Shown: positions 22,896-32,117, numbered from the stretch's first letter. The stretch: 52,280 nucleotides of DNA from Deltaproteobacteria bacterium UBA5329 (GCA_002408185.1 DHQV01000072.1:1-52280); one strand, 5' to 3'. Notes: a model not told the origin generated them from the letters alone. Program-made: numbers and translations.

Positions 22896-24481
22896 ACCTC
22901 GTAAGAAACCACGTACTGATCAGTATTGATGCAGGAACGATCATGGCGGGAGCCAGGGCTGTCGAAAAAGCTCTGGTCGACGAGATCAGCAAACAGGGTC
23001 TTTCGGGTGAAATAGCCGTACTGGAGACGGGCAGCATCGGCGCAACGGGACAGGGTGTCGTCATTGTCGTCTATCCCGAAGGCCTGTACTACGCCAACGT
23101 CAAACCCGAAGATGCCGCCGAGATCGTCGAGGAGCATCTTCTGAAAGGAAGGCCGGTAAAGCGCCTGATGATGACCGAGATGCCGAAGCAGCAGGTCGTC
23201 CGCAAGGAAAAGACCGGTCTCATGAAAGAGCAAGCAAGGATCGTTCTCCGGAACAGCGGTGTCATCAATCCGGAGAATATCAACGAGTATATAGCCGCAG
23301 GCGGTTACGAGGCGATTGAAAGGGCCTTCACCGAGCTCAAACCAGCTGGCGTCATAAAAGAAGTTAAGGAATCCGGGCTGGTCGGAAGGGGCGGCGCGGG
23401 CTTCGCTACCGCCATAAAATGGGAATTTGCCGCTCATGCCCCGGGCCAACCGAAATACATCATATGCAACGCCGATGAAGGCGAGCCAGGGACGTTCAAG
23501 GACAGGCTGATCCTCGAGGGCGACCCGCACAAGCTCATCGAGGGCATGATGCTTGCAGCGTACGCATTTGGCGGGTCAAAAGGATTTATCTATATCCGCG
23601 GTGAGTACGCTCTTTCCATCGAGCGTCTCGAAAAGGCGATCCAGCAGGCACGCGAATACGGCCTCCTCGGGGACAATATACTCGATACCGGTTTCAGCTT
23701 TGACCTTGCCGTGATGAAAGGCGCTGGCGCTTATGTGTGCGGCGAGGAGACCGCTCTGATCGAATCGCTCGAAGGGAAGAGGGGCCATCCGCGCAACAAG
23801 CCGCCATACCCGGTAACAGAAGGCCTGTGGGGAAAACCGACGGTGGTCAACAATGTGGAGACGCTCGCGAACGTTCCGGATATCGTCCGCAACGGTGTTG
23901 CTTGGTACCGCGGGTACGGGACGGAAAAGTGCCCCGGCACCAAGGTCTACACGATCATCGGCAATGTCGCGACACCCGGCCTTATCGAGGCCGAAATGGG
24001 CACGACGCTGCGCGACATCATCTATGAATATGCAGGTGGTATCCAGGCCGGCAAGAAGTTCAAGGGTGCTCTTGTCGGCGGGGCAGCCGGAGCGTTTCTC
24101 GGACCGGAAATGCTCGATGCGCAGATGGATTTTGTAAATCTCAAGGAATACGCGGCAGTCCTTGGTTCAGGAGCGATCCTGGTCATGGATGAACATGCCG
24201 ATATCGTCGATATGTTGCAGAGTGTGCTTCATTTCTTCAAGCACGAATCATGCGGCCATTGCGTGCCGTGCCGGCTCGGCACAAAACAGTTGGTCGAGAT
24301 CATCGACCGCATAGCCGAAGGCAAAGGAAAGACCGAGGACATTGAAAAAATGGTCAAAATATCGGAGACAATGAGGGATACATCGTTCTGCCCGCTGGGA
24401 CAATCTCTGGTACTTCCGATCTCCAGTTCTCTCAAGTACTTTAAGGATGAAGTGTACGGCCGGATACCGGCGATGGTGTAA
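22892..24481 (+). CDS. hydB: HydB2, NuoF-like subunit with a cysteine-free N-terminal domain
   Basis: This 529-residue flavoprotein subunit has the NuoF core: GRGGAGFATAIKWEFA, CNADEGEPGTFKDR, GAGAYVCGEETALIESLEG and the [4Fe-4S] site ESCGHCVPCRLGT with a following SFCPLGQS, so FMN, NADH and cluster N3 should be present. Two things differ from HydB1: its N-terminal thioredoxin-like domain reads LISIDAGTIMAGA and LETGSIGATGQG, with no cysteine, and it ends soon after the NuoF region without the C-terminal pair of [4Fe-4S] clusters. FATAIKW also replaces the usual FPTGLKW. Electron flow through this subunit must therefore be shorter and different, perhaps only NADH-FMN-N3-HydC2/HydA2. Confidence 0.93.
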   Translation: MNLVRNHVLISIDAGTIMAGARAVEKALVDEISKQGLSGEIAVLETGSIGATGQGVVIVVYPEGLYYANVKPEDAAEIVEEHLLKGRPVKRLMMTEMPKQQVVRKEKTGLMKEQARIVLRNSGVINPENINEYIAAGGYEAIERAFTELKPAGVIKEVKESGLVGRGGAGFATAIKWEFAAHAPGQPKYIICNADEGEPGTFKDRLILEGDPHKLIEGMMLAAYAFGGSKGFIYIRGEYALSIERLEKAIQQAREYGLLGDNILDTGFSFDLAVMKGAGAYVCGEETALIESLEGKRGHPRNKPPYPVTEGLWGKPTVVNNVETLANVPDIVRNGVAWYRGYGTEKCPGTKVYTIIGNVATPGLIEAEMGTTLRDIIYEYAGGIQAGKKFKGALVGGAAGAFLGPEMLDAQMDFVNLKEYAAVLGSGAILVMDEHADIVDMLQSVLHFFKHESCGHCVPCRLGTKQLVEIIDRIAEGKGKTEDIEKMVKISETMRDTSFCPLGQSLVLPISSSLKYFKDEVYGRIPAMV

Positions 24482-24508
24482 GCATATCCCAGGAGGCAGT
24501 TGATATTT

Positions 24509-26266
24509 ATGATAAAAGCGACAATCAATAATGTTGAGATAGAGGTACCGGAAGGCACGAACATACTATGGGCCGCCAAAAAAGCAGGATTCACAATACC
24601 TACGCTCTGCAATCACCCTGACCTCCCGCCGGGGGGTCAGTGCGGTATCTGCGTCGTTGAAATAGAAGGCGTGCCCGGGTTGAAAAGGGCATGCATGACG
24701 CCAATTGGCGAAGGTTTCAAGATAAAGACCCATACACCGAGGTTAATGGCGACGCGCAGGCAGCTCGTTGAGCTCATCCTGTCCGATCATGACACCAGCT
24801 GTCTTACGTGTGTCAAGAACAACAATTGCGAATTGCAGCAGCTTGCGTCGATGGTGGGCCTGAATACCCTCGATTACAAGAATGAGTCCAGGGAAATGCT
24901 CCCTATCGATCATTCAAGCATATCGATCGTGCGCGACCCGAACAAGTGCATACTCTGCGGGCGGTGCCTGCAGGTTTGCTCGAATATTCAGACTGTCAAT
25001 GCCCTTGCTGTCAATCACAGGGGATCAGAGACGCTGATCTCGACAGCGTTCGACGCGGGCCTTGGCAACAGCGTCTGCATCAATTGCGGGCAGTGTGTCG
25101 TTCACTGCCCCGTAGGCGCATTGTATGAAAGGAGCGCTACAGAAGAAGTTTGGGCCGCCCTCCACGACCCCGATAAATTTGTTGTTGTGCAGGAAGCCCC
25201 TGCGGTCCGTGTCATGCTCGGGGAAGAGTTCGGCATGCCGGTGGGATCGCTCGTCAGTGGCAAGATGCACGCGGCCCTGCGAAGGCTTGGCTTCGACGCC
25301 GTACTCGATACGAATTTTGCAGCCGACCTGACCATCATGGAGGAAGGGACGGAGCTCATAAGCAGGCTTACATCGGGTAAGAGCCTGCCGCTCATTACCT
25401 CCTGTAGCCCGGGCTGGATAAAATTCATGGAAACTTTCTTTCAAGACATGATACCGCATATGTCGACGGCAAAATCGCCTCAGCAGATGTTCGGCGCGCT
25501 TGCCAAGACTTACTATGCTCAGGAAAGGGGAATAGACCCCGCCAATATCGTATCCGTTTCTATTATGCCCTGCACGGCGAAAAAGTTCGAATGCCAGCGG
25601 CCGGAGATGAATGCCAGCGGGTACCGGGACGTAGATTATGTCCTGACGTCCCGTGAGATAGGCAGGATGATGCGTGAAGCGGGCATTGATATGAAGGAAA
25701 TGCCTGATGAGCACGCCGATCCGATCTTGGGTGAATACACGGGTGCGGCCACCATTTTCGGCACGACAGGCGGCGTTATGGAAGCGGCCGTTAGGAGTGC
25801 CTACGCGCTCGTGACAGGCAAGGAGCTCGAGAACGTCGAGATTGCACCTGTCAGGGGTCTCAAAGGTATAAAAGAGGCAGAAATAGATATCGATGGAACA
25901 AAGGTGAAGGTCGCCGTTGCGCATAGCTGTGGCCATGCAAGGGCGCTTTTAGAGAAAGTAAGGGATCAGATAGCCGAATACGGTAAGTCTGAATATCAGT
26001 TTATCGAGGTCATGGCCTGCCCCGGGGGGTGTGTGGGCGGCGGCGGGCAGTCATGGGGCAGCAATATGGCGAAACGCGCGCGGCGCGGCGAATCTCTGTA
26101 TGCAGAGGACAGGAGCCTGCCTATGAGGCGCTCACACGAAAACCCGGAAGTGAAAGCAGTATACGAAAAGTTTCTTGAGAAGCCAAATTCGGAGAAGGCC
26201 CACAAACTTCTCCATACACATTACTATAAGCGGAGTGCCGTGGACGGCAAGGTTCTGCCGGGCTAA
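24509..26266 (+). CDS. hydA: HydA2, [FeFe] hydrogenase catalytic subunit
   Basis: This 585-residue subunit has an N-terminal [2Fe-2S] domain (CNHPDLPPGGQCGIC), His-Cys cluster (HDTSCLTCVKNNNC), two [4Fe-4S] motifs (CILCGRCLQVC, CINCGQCVVHC), and the H-cluster domain with TSCSPGW, MPCTAKKFE and MACPGGCVGGGGQ, then the short small-subunit-like tail ending HKLLHTHYYKRS. It lacks the C-terminal [2Fe-2S] domain of HydA1. The TSCC pair of HydA1 is TSCS here. The ATG at 24509 is 12 bases after AGGAGG and an in-frame TTG at 24500 is 3 bases after it; I prefer the ATG. It probably forms a complex with HydC2 and HydB2. Confidence 0.93.
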   Translation: MIKATINNVEIEVPEGTNILWAAKKAGFTIPTLCNHPDLPPGGQCGICVVEIEGVPGLKRACMTPIGEGFKIKTHTPRLMATRRQLVELILSDHDTSCLTCVKNNNCELQQLASMVGLNTLDYKNESREMLPIDHSSISIVRDPNKCILCGRCLQVCSNIQTVNALAVNHRGSETLISTAFDAGLGNSVCINCGQCVVHCPVGALYERSATEEVWAALHDPDKFVVVQEAPAVRVMLGEEFGMPVGSLVSGKMHAALRRLGFDAVLDTNFAADLTIMEEGTELISRLTSGKSLPLITSCSPGWIKFMETFFQDMIPHMSTAKSPQQMFGALAKTYYAQERGIDPANIVSVSIMPCTAKKFECQRPEMNASGYRDVDYVLTSREIGRMMREAGIDMKEMPDEHADPILGEYTGAATIFGTTGGVMEAAVRSAYALVTGKELENVEIAPVRGLKGIKEAEIDIDGTKVKVAVAHSCGHARALLEKVRDQIAEYGKSEYQFIEVMACPGGCVGGGGQSWGSNMAKRARRGESLYAEDRSLPMRRSHENPEVKAVYEKFLEKPNSEKAHKLLHTHYYKRSAVDGKVLPG

Positions 26267-26303
26267 TCTGAAATAGGAAGGTCACTCTGAGGGAGGAATT
26301 ACG

Positions 26304-26801
26304 ATGTCGGAAGAAAAACAATGCCAGTGCGCCGAAATTCAGGAGGAGGAGCTTTACCCCCGACTGGAAGAGGTAATAAACCAGCACAAGGGTAAAGGAG
26401 AAGACCTGATAATGGTTCTTCACAAGGCGCAGAACCTGTTTGGATATCTTCCCAGACGTGCGCAGGAAATGGTTGCCGAGGGATTGAACGTTTCTCTCAA
26501 CGAGGTCTACGGCGTCATAACATTCTACAACTTCTTCTCCACCGTGCCCCAGGGGCGTAACAGCGTGAAAGTATGCCTCGGCACGGCATGTTATGTCAGG
26601 GGTTCGCAGGAAGTCCTCGACAAAGCTCAGAAAGAACTCGGGATCAAGGTCGGCGGGACAACTGAAGACCGCCGGTATTCCCTTGACGTCGTACGCTGTA
26701 TCGGTGCATGCGGTCTGGCACCTGCAATGCTGGTGAATGAAGATGTATACGGGCGTGTGAAATCGCCGCATCTTGTGGATATACTCAAAAAGTATGAGTA
26801 A
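26304..26801 (+). CDS. hydC: HydC3, NuoE-like [2Fe-2S] subunit
   Basis: This 165-residue NuoE-type ferredoxin has cluster motifs CLGTACYVRGS and CIGACGLAPAMLVNEDVYG, and a helical N-terminal region (MVLHKAQNLFGYLPRRAQEM). A short N-terminal extension contains CQC (residues 7-9), whose use is unknown. It follows hydA2 by 37 bases with a GGAGG site and leads the third hydrogenase set; it ends 15 bases before hydB3. Confidence 0.93.
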   Translation: MSEEKQCQCAEIQEEELYPRLEEVINQHKGKGEDLIMVLHKAQNLFGYLPRRAQEMVAEGLNVSLNEVYGVITFYNFFSTVPQGRNSVKVCLGTACYVRGSQEVLDKAQKELGIKVGGTTEDRRYSLDVVRCIGACGLAPAMLVNEDVYGRVKSPHLVDILKKYE

Positions 26802-26816
26802 GGAGGAAGGTTAATC

Positions 26817-29800
26817 ATGGAGGTATCTCGCGCTCACATATTGGTTTGTGCAGGAGCTGCATGCGTCTCGTCCGGTTGCCGGCAGATACGGGATGCTGTT
26901 GTCAATAAGATTGTCGAACAGGGTCTGCAGAACGAGATTAAGGTTATCGAAACAGGTTGTATAGGTTCCTGTGACCTTGGCCCTCTTGCGCTTGTCTATC
27001 CCGAAGGTGTCCTTTATCAGAAATTGAAACCTGAAGATGCGGAAGAGATTGTCACCGAGCACCTGCTCAAGGGAAGGATCGTCGACCGCCTGTTGTATAA
27101 GGAAAAAACGACGGCCAAAGCTATCCCGTCGATGAAAGAGATCGATTTCTTCAGGAACCAGATCAAGATCGTTCTCCGTAATTGCGGCGTCATCAACCCG
27201 ATGAACATCGAAGAATACATCGCCCGTGACGGATATATGGCCCTCGGCAAGGCACTAACCTCGATGACGAGGGAAGAGGTTGTCGACGAGGTCCTGAAAT
27301 CAGGTCTTCGTGGCCGAGGCGGCGGCGGCTTCCCGACCGGACTCAAATGGAAGTTTGCCTACCAGTCGCCGGGAGATGTGAAATACGTTGTCTGTAACGC
27401 CGATGAAGGCGACCCCGGAGCTTTCATGGACCGCAGTGTCCTCGAAGGCGACCCGCACAGCGTCATAGAAGCAATGGCGATAGCCGGGTATGCGATCGGC
27501 GCCCGGCAGGGTTATATCTACGTCAGGGCGGAATATCCCCTTGCCATCGACCGTCTCAACTGGGCTATCGGTCAGGCGCGGGAATATAAGTTCCTGGGTA
27601 AGAACATTCTCGAGACAGGTTTCAACTTCGACCTTGAGATCCGCATCGGCGCAGGTGCATTCGTCTGCGGCGAGGAAACGGCCCTTATGATATCGATCGA
27701 AGGCAAACGCGGCGAACCAAGGCCGCGGCCGCCTTTCCCGGTTGTCAAAGGCCTTTTCGACGTTCCGACGCTGCTCAACAATGTCGAGACATATGCGAAT
27801 ATAGCGGCGATCATCAATAATGGCGCGTCTTGGTATGCCCAGTACGGAACAGAAAAGAGCAAGGGAACGAAGGTATTTGCCCTCGCGGGCGCCGTCAATA
27901 ACACAGGCCTTGTCGAAGTCCCGATGGGCACGCCTCTTGGCGATATAGTGTTCAACATCGGCGGAGGCATCAAGGGAGGTAAAAAATACAAAGCTGCACA
28001 ACTCGGAGGCCCCTCGGGGGGATGTATCCCGGTCCAGCACCTGAACGTCCCGGTTGATTATGAGTCCGTTGCGGAACTCGGTGCCATCGTCGGGTCCGGT
28101 GGTCTCATCGTTGCCGACGAAGACACGTGTATGGTCGACTTTGCCCGTTTTTTCCTCGACTTTATCCAACATGAATCATGCGGCAAGTGCCCGCCGTGCC
28201 GTATCGGTACGAAGAGGATGCTCGAGATCCTCAAAAGGATAACTCACGGTGAAGGGAAGCCGACAGACATTGATGATCTTATCGAGCTTGCGACCCGTAT
28301 TAAGGATGCAGCGTTGTGCGGCCTCGGTCAGACAGCCCCCAACCCCATCCTGTCCACGCTCAGATATTTTAAAGACGAGTACATGGAGCATATCGAGGAC
28401 AAACACTGCCGTGCAGGCGTTTGCAGCGCCCTCTTCGATGCCCCGTGCCAGAATGCGTGCCCTGCTGATCAGAATGCTTGGGGCTACGTGACCCTGATCA
28501 GCGAAGGCAAGATGAAAGAGGCCATCGCGGTCATCAAGGAATCGAACCCGTTCCCGGCCACCCTCGGAAGGGTCTGTGTACATCCCTGCGAGACAAAATG
28601 CCGCCGGGCCCAGATAGATGCCCCGGTATCGATCTGCGCTCTGAAGCGTTACGCGGCAGATGTCGACATGGCATCGTACCCGCGCTATAAACCGCAGGTA
28701 GAGCAGCCGAAGGATAAAAAGGTAGCCGTGATAGGTGCAGGACCGGCCGGGCTTGCTGGCGCGTATTTCCTCACCCTGAAAGGCTACAACGTGACGGTAT
28801 TCGAGTCACTGCCTGTCGCTGGCGGAATGCTCGCAGTCGGTATCCCTGACTATCGCCTTCCCCGGGATGTGCTGAACAATGAAATAAAATCGATCACAGA
28901 CCTCGGCGTCGAGATCAAATACAACACGCTCTTTGGCAAGGACATAACGAGCGAACAGCTGTTCAAGGACGGATACAGCGCCATCCTTATCGCAACGGGA
29001 GCACACAAGGGGCAGAAACTGAACATTCCGGGAGAAGAGGCAAAAGGAGTGCTCGACGGTGTGACCTTCTTGAGAGATGTCAATCTCGGTAATACCCTGA
29101 AGGTCGAAGGCAAGGTTGTCGTTCTGGGCGGCGGAAACGTGGCGATAGATGCCGCACGGGCAGCCTTGAGGCTCGGCGCGAGCGACGTGTCGATCCTTTA
29201 CAGGCGCGAAAGATCGGATATGCCTGCATACATCGAGGAAATTGACGAGGCAGAAACTGAAGGCATACAGATCCATACACTGGTAGCTCCCACATCCATC
29301 ATCGAGAAAGACGGCAAGGTTACCGGAATTTCATGTGCCCGAATGTTTCTTGGTCAGTTCGACTCGGGCGGCAGGCGCAGACCGGAAGCCATCAAGGGAT
29401 CTGAATTTACAGTCGATGCCGACATGATCATTGCCGCTATAGGCCAGGTACCCGACCTGTCATGGATGAATGGTGACGGTATAAAGGCTGACAAGGCCGG
29501 AACGGTCGAAGTAAATATGAAGACGTTGGCCACGGCAGCCGAGGGCATCTTCGCGGCAGGCGACAATGTCAGGGGCCCCGCCACGGTCGTCGAGGCGGTT
29601 GGCGATGGCAAAAATGCCGCGATGGAGATCGACAAATTCCTGGGCGGCGATGGCATAGCGCCGAATGCTTTCCACGACGAGCTCATCACAATGACTGTGA
29701 CCTACGATGAGGCGGAATATCAGAGGGAGATCGGCAAGGCGAAAATGCCCCACCTGCCGCTAGCGAAACGTGACAGGAATTTTAATGAGGTTGTTCTCGG

Positions 29801-29870
29801 CTATGACAATAGGGCGGCGGTTGAAGAAGCCAAAAGGTGTCTCCATTGCTATGTGAGGACAAGCGAATAA
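26817..29870 (+). CDS. hydB: HydB3: NuoF-like subunit fused to a GltD-type FAD/NAD(P)H oxidoreductase
   Basis: This 1017-residue fusion has an N-terminal thioredoxin-like [2Fe-2S] domain with its cysteines (CAGAAC, CIGSC), a NuoF core with GRGGGGFPTGLKW, CNADEGDPGAFMD, GAGAFVCGEETALM, and ESCGKCPPCRIGT. From about residue 540 it continues as a glutamate-synthase-small-subunit (GltD/NfnB-like) module: PCQNACPAD and CVHPCETKCRRA cysteine motifs, FAD-binding VIGAGPAGLAGAYF (about 638), a second nucleotide-binding VVLGGGNVAIDAA (about 767), and GDNVRGPATVVEA near the end. The module can add FAD, NAD(P)H and Fe-S sites to the complex, by analogy with NfnB and the glutamate-synthase-linked hydrogenases. 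Both halves are in one frame without a break. It lacks the HydB1-type ferredoxin tail. Confidence 0.93.
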   Translation: MEVSRAHILVCAGAACVSSGCRQIRDAVVNKIVEQGLQNEIKVIETGCIGSCDLGPLALVYPEGVLYQKLKPEDAEEIVTEHLLKGRIVDRLLYKEKTTAKAIPSMKEIDFFRNQIKIVLRNCGVINPMNIEEYIARDGYMALGKALTSMTREEVVDEVLKSGLRGRGGGGFPTGLKWKFAYQSPGDVKYVVCNADEGDPGAFMDRSVLEGDPHSVIEAMAIAGYAIGARQGYIYVRAEYPLAIDRLNWAIGQAREYKFLGKNILETGFNFDLEIRIGAGAFVCGEETALMISIEGKRGEPRPRPPFPVVKGLFDVPTLLNNVETYANIAAIINNGASWYAQYGTEKSKGTKVFALAGAVNNTGLVEVPMGTPLGDIVFNIGGGIKGGKKYKAAQLGGPSGGCIPVQHLNVPVDYESVAELGAIVGSGGLIVADEDTCMVDFARFFLDFIQHESCGKCPPCRIGTKRMLEILKRITHGEGKPTDIDDLIELATRIKDAALCGLGQTAPNPILSTLRYFKDEYMEHIEDKHCRAGVCSALFDAPCQNACPADQNAWGYVTLISEGKMKEAIAVIKESNPFPATLGRVCVHPCETKCRRAQIDAPVSICALKRYAADVDMASYPRYKPQVEQPKDKKVAVIGAGPAGLAGAYFLTLKGYNVTVFESLPVAGGMLAVGIPDYRLPRDVLNNEIKSITDLGVEIKYNTLFGKDITSEQLFKDGYSAILIATGAHKGQKLNIPGEEAKGVLDGVTFLRDVNLGNTLKVEGKVVVLGGGNVAIDAARAALRLGASDVSILYRRERSDMPAYIEEIDEAETEGIQIHTLVAPTSIIEKDGKVTGISCARMFLGQFDSGGRRRPEAIKGSEFTVDADMIIAAIGQVPDLSWMNGDGIKADKAGTVEVNMKTLATAAEGIFAAGDNVRGPATVVEAVGDGKNAAMEIDKFLGGDGIAPNAFHDELITMTVTYDEAEYQREIGKAKMPHLPLAKRDRNFNEVVLGYDNRAAVEEAKRCLHCYVRTSE

Positions 29871-29898
29871 TTTAGGATAAATTAAGGAGCGTGTCTAT

Positions 29899-31623
29899 AT
29901 GATGATCAGCCTTACAATTGACGGGCGTCCGATCGAGGTCGAAGAGGGAGCAACCATACTGGAAGCGGCAAAAGTGGCAAATGTCCATATCCCGACACTG
30001 TGCTACCTGCCCGAGGTCCAGGCGATCGGAGCATGCAGGGTTTGCCTTGTCGAGATTGAGGGAAACCGTACACTTCAGGCGGCCTGTGTTTCACCGGTCG
30101 CCAAAGGCCAGGTAATACATACAAATACTGACAGGGTTCGCAAGGCACGGCGGTTTTCCGTGGAAATGCTTCTGTCGAACCATCCTTTTGAATGTTTGAG
30201 CTGCGCAAAGAACCTTCACTGCGAGCTACAGTCCCTTGCGTATGATCTCGGCATCCGGGAGATCAGATTTACCGGGGCGAAGAGCGGCGGAAGGATCGAT
30301 GAATCGTCGCCCTCCATACGGCGCGACCAGAACAAGTGCATCCTGTGCAGGCGGTGTGTGACGGTCTGCCAAGAGATACAGTCCGTAACAGCCCTCTTTA
30401 CGCAAGGCAGGGGTTTCGACGCGCGGGTAGAGCCGGCTTTTGACCGCGATATCAATGATGTCGCGTGCACCAACTGCGGACAGTGCTCTATCGTGTGCCC
30501 GGTTGGGGCCATTACAGAAAAAGAATATATCGACGACGTGTGGGAGGCGATCAATGACCCGACCAAGTTTGTCGTCGTCCAGGATGCGCCTGCGGTACGT
30601 GCGGCCCTCGGTGAAGAGTTCGGGTATCCTCCTGGAACCCTCGTTACCGGTAAAATGCTGGCAGCAGCCCGAAAACTGGGCTTTGACCGGGTTTTTGACA
30701 CCAACTTCGCCGCCGACCTGACCATTCTCGAGGAAGGGACCGAGCTTTTGAAACGTGTAAAAGAAGGCGGGGTCCTTCCCATGATAACAAGCTGCAGCCC
30801 TGGCTGGATCAAATTTATCGAACATTTTTACCCGGAGCTTCTCGACCATCTCTCCACGTGCAAGTCTCCCCACATGATGCTGGGGGCCCTGACGAAGACG
30901 TATTTTGCCAAAAAGGCGGGCGTCGATCCGAAGGATATCGTGGTCGTGTCGGTCATGCCGTGTACGGCCAAGAAGTTCGAATGTAACCGTCCCGAAATGT
31001 ACGATAGCGGCTACAAGGATGTCGATTACGTTTTGACGACGCGGGAATTCGCCAAGATGATCAAACAGGCGGGTATCGATTTCGAGAACCTCCCCGATGA
31101 AAATTACGACGACCCGATGGGTGAATACACCGGTGCAGCTACGATTTTCGGAGCAACCGGTGGTGTTATGGAAGCGGCCTTGAGGACGGCTTACGAGGTA
31201 GCGACAGGCAGGATCCTCGAGAATGTCGAATTCACCGCAGTACGCGGCCTTGAGGGAATTAAAGAGGCAATGGTGCCTGTCGAAGGCCTGGGGGATGTGC
31301 GAGTTGCCGTGTCTCACGGGCTTGGCAATGCCCGCAAGTTGCTTGACAGGATTAAGAACGGTGAGGCCAACTATCACTTCATCGAAATTATGGCCTGCCC
31401 GGGTGGTTGCGTGGGCGGCGGCGGCCAGCCTATCCCCGTTACGAACGAGATCAGGATCTTGAGGGCACAGGCGCTTTACAACGAGGATGCACACCTGAAA
31501 TACAGAAAATCCCACGATAACCCGTCGATCAAAAAGATCTACGAAGAATTTCTCGGTCAGCCGTTGGGTGAAAGATCACATCACCTGTTGCATACTCATT
31601 ATACGCCGCGAAGCAAATTTTAA
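29899..31623 (+). CDS. hydA: HydA3, [FeFe] hydrogenase catalytic subunit
   Basis: This 574-residue subunit has the [2Fe-2S] domain (CYLPEVQAIGACRVC), His-Cys site (HPFECLSCAKNLHC), two [4Fe-4S] motifs (CILCRRCVTVC, CTNCGQCSIVC), and the H-cluster motifs TSCSPGW, MPCTAKKFE and MACPGGCVGGGGQP. The tail ends HHLLHTHYTPRSKF. It lacks the C-terminal thioredoxin-like domain of HydA1 and resembles HydA2 closely in layout, so the two probably arose by duplication. ATG at 29899 or 29902 follows an AAGGAG site. It is the last gene of the 13-gene transcript and is followed by a strong terminator. Confidence 0.94.
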   Translation: MMISLTIDGRPIEVEEGATILEAAKVANVHIPTLCYLPEVQAIGACRVCLVEIEGNRTLQAACVSPVAKGQVIHTNTDRVRKARRFSVEMLLSNHPFECLSCAKNLHCELQSLAYDLGIREIRFTGAKSGGRIDESSPSIRRDQNKCILCRRCVTVCQEIQSVTALFTQGRGFDARVEPAFDRDINDVACTNCGQCSIVCPVGAITEKEYIDDVWEAINDPTKFVVVQDAPAVRAALGEEFGYPPGTLVTGKMLAAARKLGFDRVFDTNFAADLTILEEGTELLKRVKEGGVLPMITSCSPGWIKFIEHFYPELLDHLSTCKSPHMMLGALTKTYFAKKAGVDPKDIVVVSVMPCTAKKFECNRPEMYDSGYKDVDYVLTTREFAKMIKQAGIDFENLPDENYDDPMGEYTGAATIFGATGGVMEAALRTAYEVATGRILENVEFTAVRGLEGIKEAMVPVEGLGDVRVAVSHGLGNARKLLDRIKNGEANYHFIEIMACPGGCVGGGGQPIPVTNEIRILRAQALYNEDAHLKYRKSHDNPSIKKIYEEFLGQPLGERSHHLLHTHYTPRSKF

Positions 31624-31637
31624 CTTTGGTCAGATAG

Positions 31638-31678
31638 TCCTGCACCGGCCGGTTCTTCTCCGACCGGCCGGTGCAGGA
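31638..31678. terminator. Strong hairpin terminator after hydrogenase operon 2
   Basis: TCCTGCACCGGCCGG (31638-31652) and CCGGCCGGTGCAGGA (31664-31678) pair perfectly over 15 bases around an 11-base loop, followed by TGCTTTATT. The T-run is weak, but the stem is very stable and lies between convergent genes. Confidence 0.75.
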
Positions 31679-31726
31679 TGCTTTATTAGACAACCGGACC
31701 TTTGGACATTCACGTTCTTTCTTCGC

Positions 31727-32062
31727 TTACTTGATCATGACAAGGAGCATTTTATAACGGGTCACCGCTTTCAGGGCATGAGGCTTATTCGCCGGCATTA
31801 TGATCATTTCCCCTTCCTTCACGGTATGGGGCTTGCCATCGATCGTTATTGTGGCCTTGCCTTCGAGCAGATAGACCGCGGCGTCGAACGGGGCGGTATG
31901 TTCGCTCAAGCCCTCGCCTTCATCGAATGCGAAGACGGTCATGGTCCCCGCCGGTTTCCGGATGATCTCCCTGCTGACCACGGAATGGTCCTGGTATGCT
32001 GCCATATCTTTCAGGCTGAACGGCCGCGTTTCTTTGTCGAGTGTGATGAAGTTTTCGCTCAT
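31727..32062 (-). CDS. Cupin-domain protein
   Basis: This 111-residue single-domain cupin has the two motifs in order: TVFAFDEGEGLSEHTAPFDAAVYLLEG (metal-binding His/Glu), then GEMIIMPANKPHALKA. Such proteins bind a metal in a beta-barrel; function ranges from isomerase to sensor, and none can be assigned. It starts behind AAGGAGGG and is divergent from hydF, with a palindrome TTGAC-N4-GTCAA placed near -41 from its likely start, so it may be under Crp/Fnr-type control. Confidence 0.86.
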   Translation of the reverse strand: MSENFITLDKETRPFSLKDMAAYQDHSVVSREIIRKPAGTMTVFAFDEGEGLSEHTAPFDAAVYLLEGKATITIDGKPHTVKEGEMIIMPANKPHALKAVTRYKMLLVMIK

Positions 32063-32117
32063 GTTACCCTCCTTATCGTTATTATTATCTCATATAATGA
32101 AAGAATGGCATTCGTAA

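Noticed and set aside
30226..31515. A 429-codon minus-strand frame opposite hydA3
   Set aside because: It is fully antisense to a gene with intact H-cluster motifs and has no ribosome site or family match.
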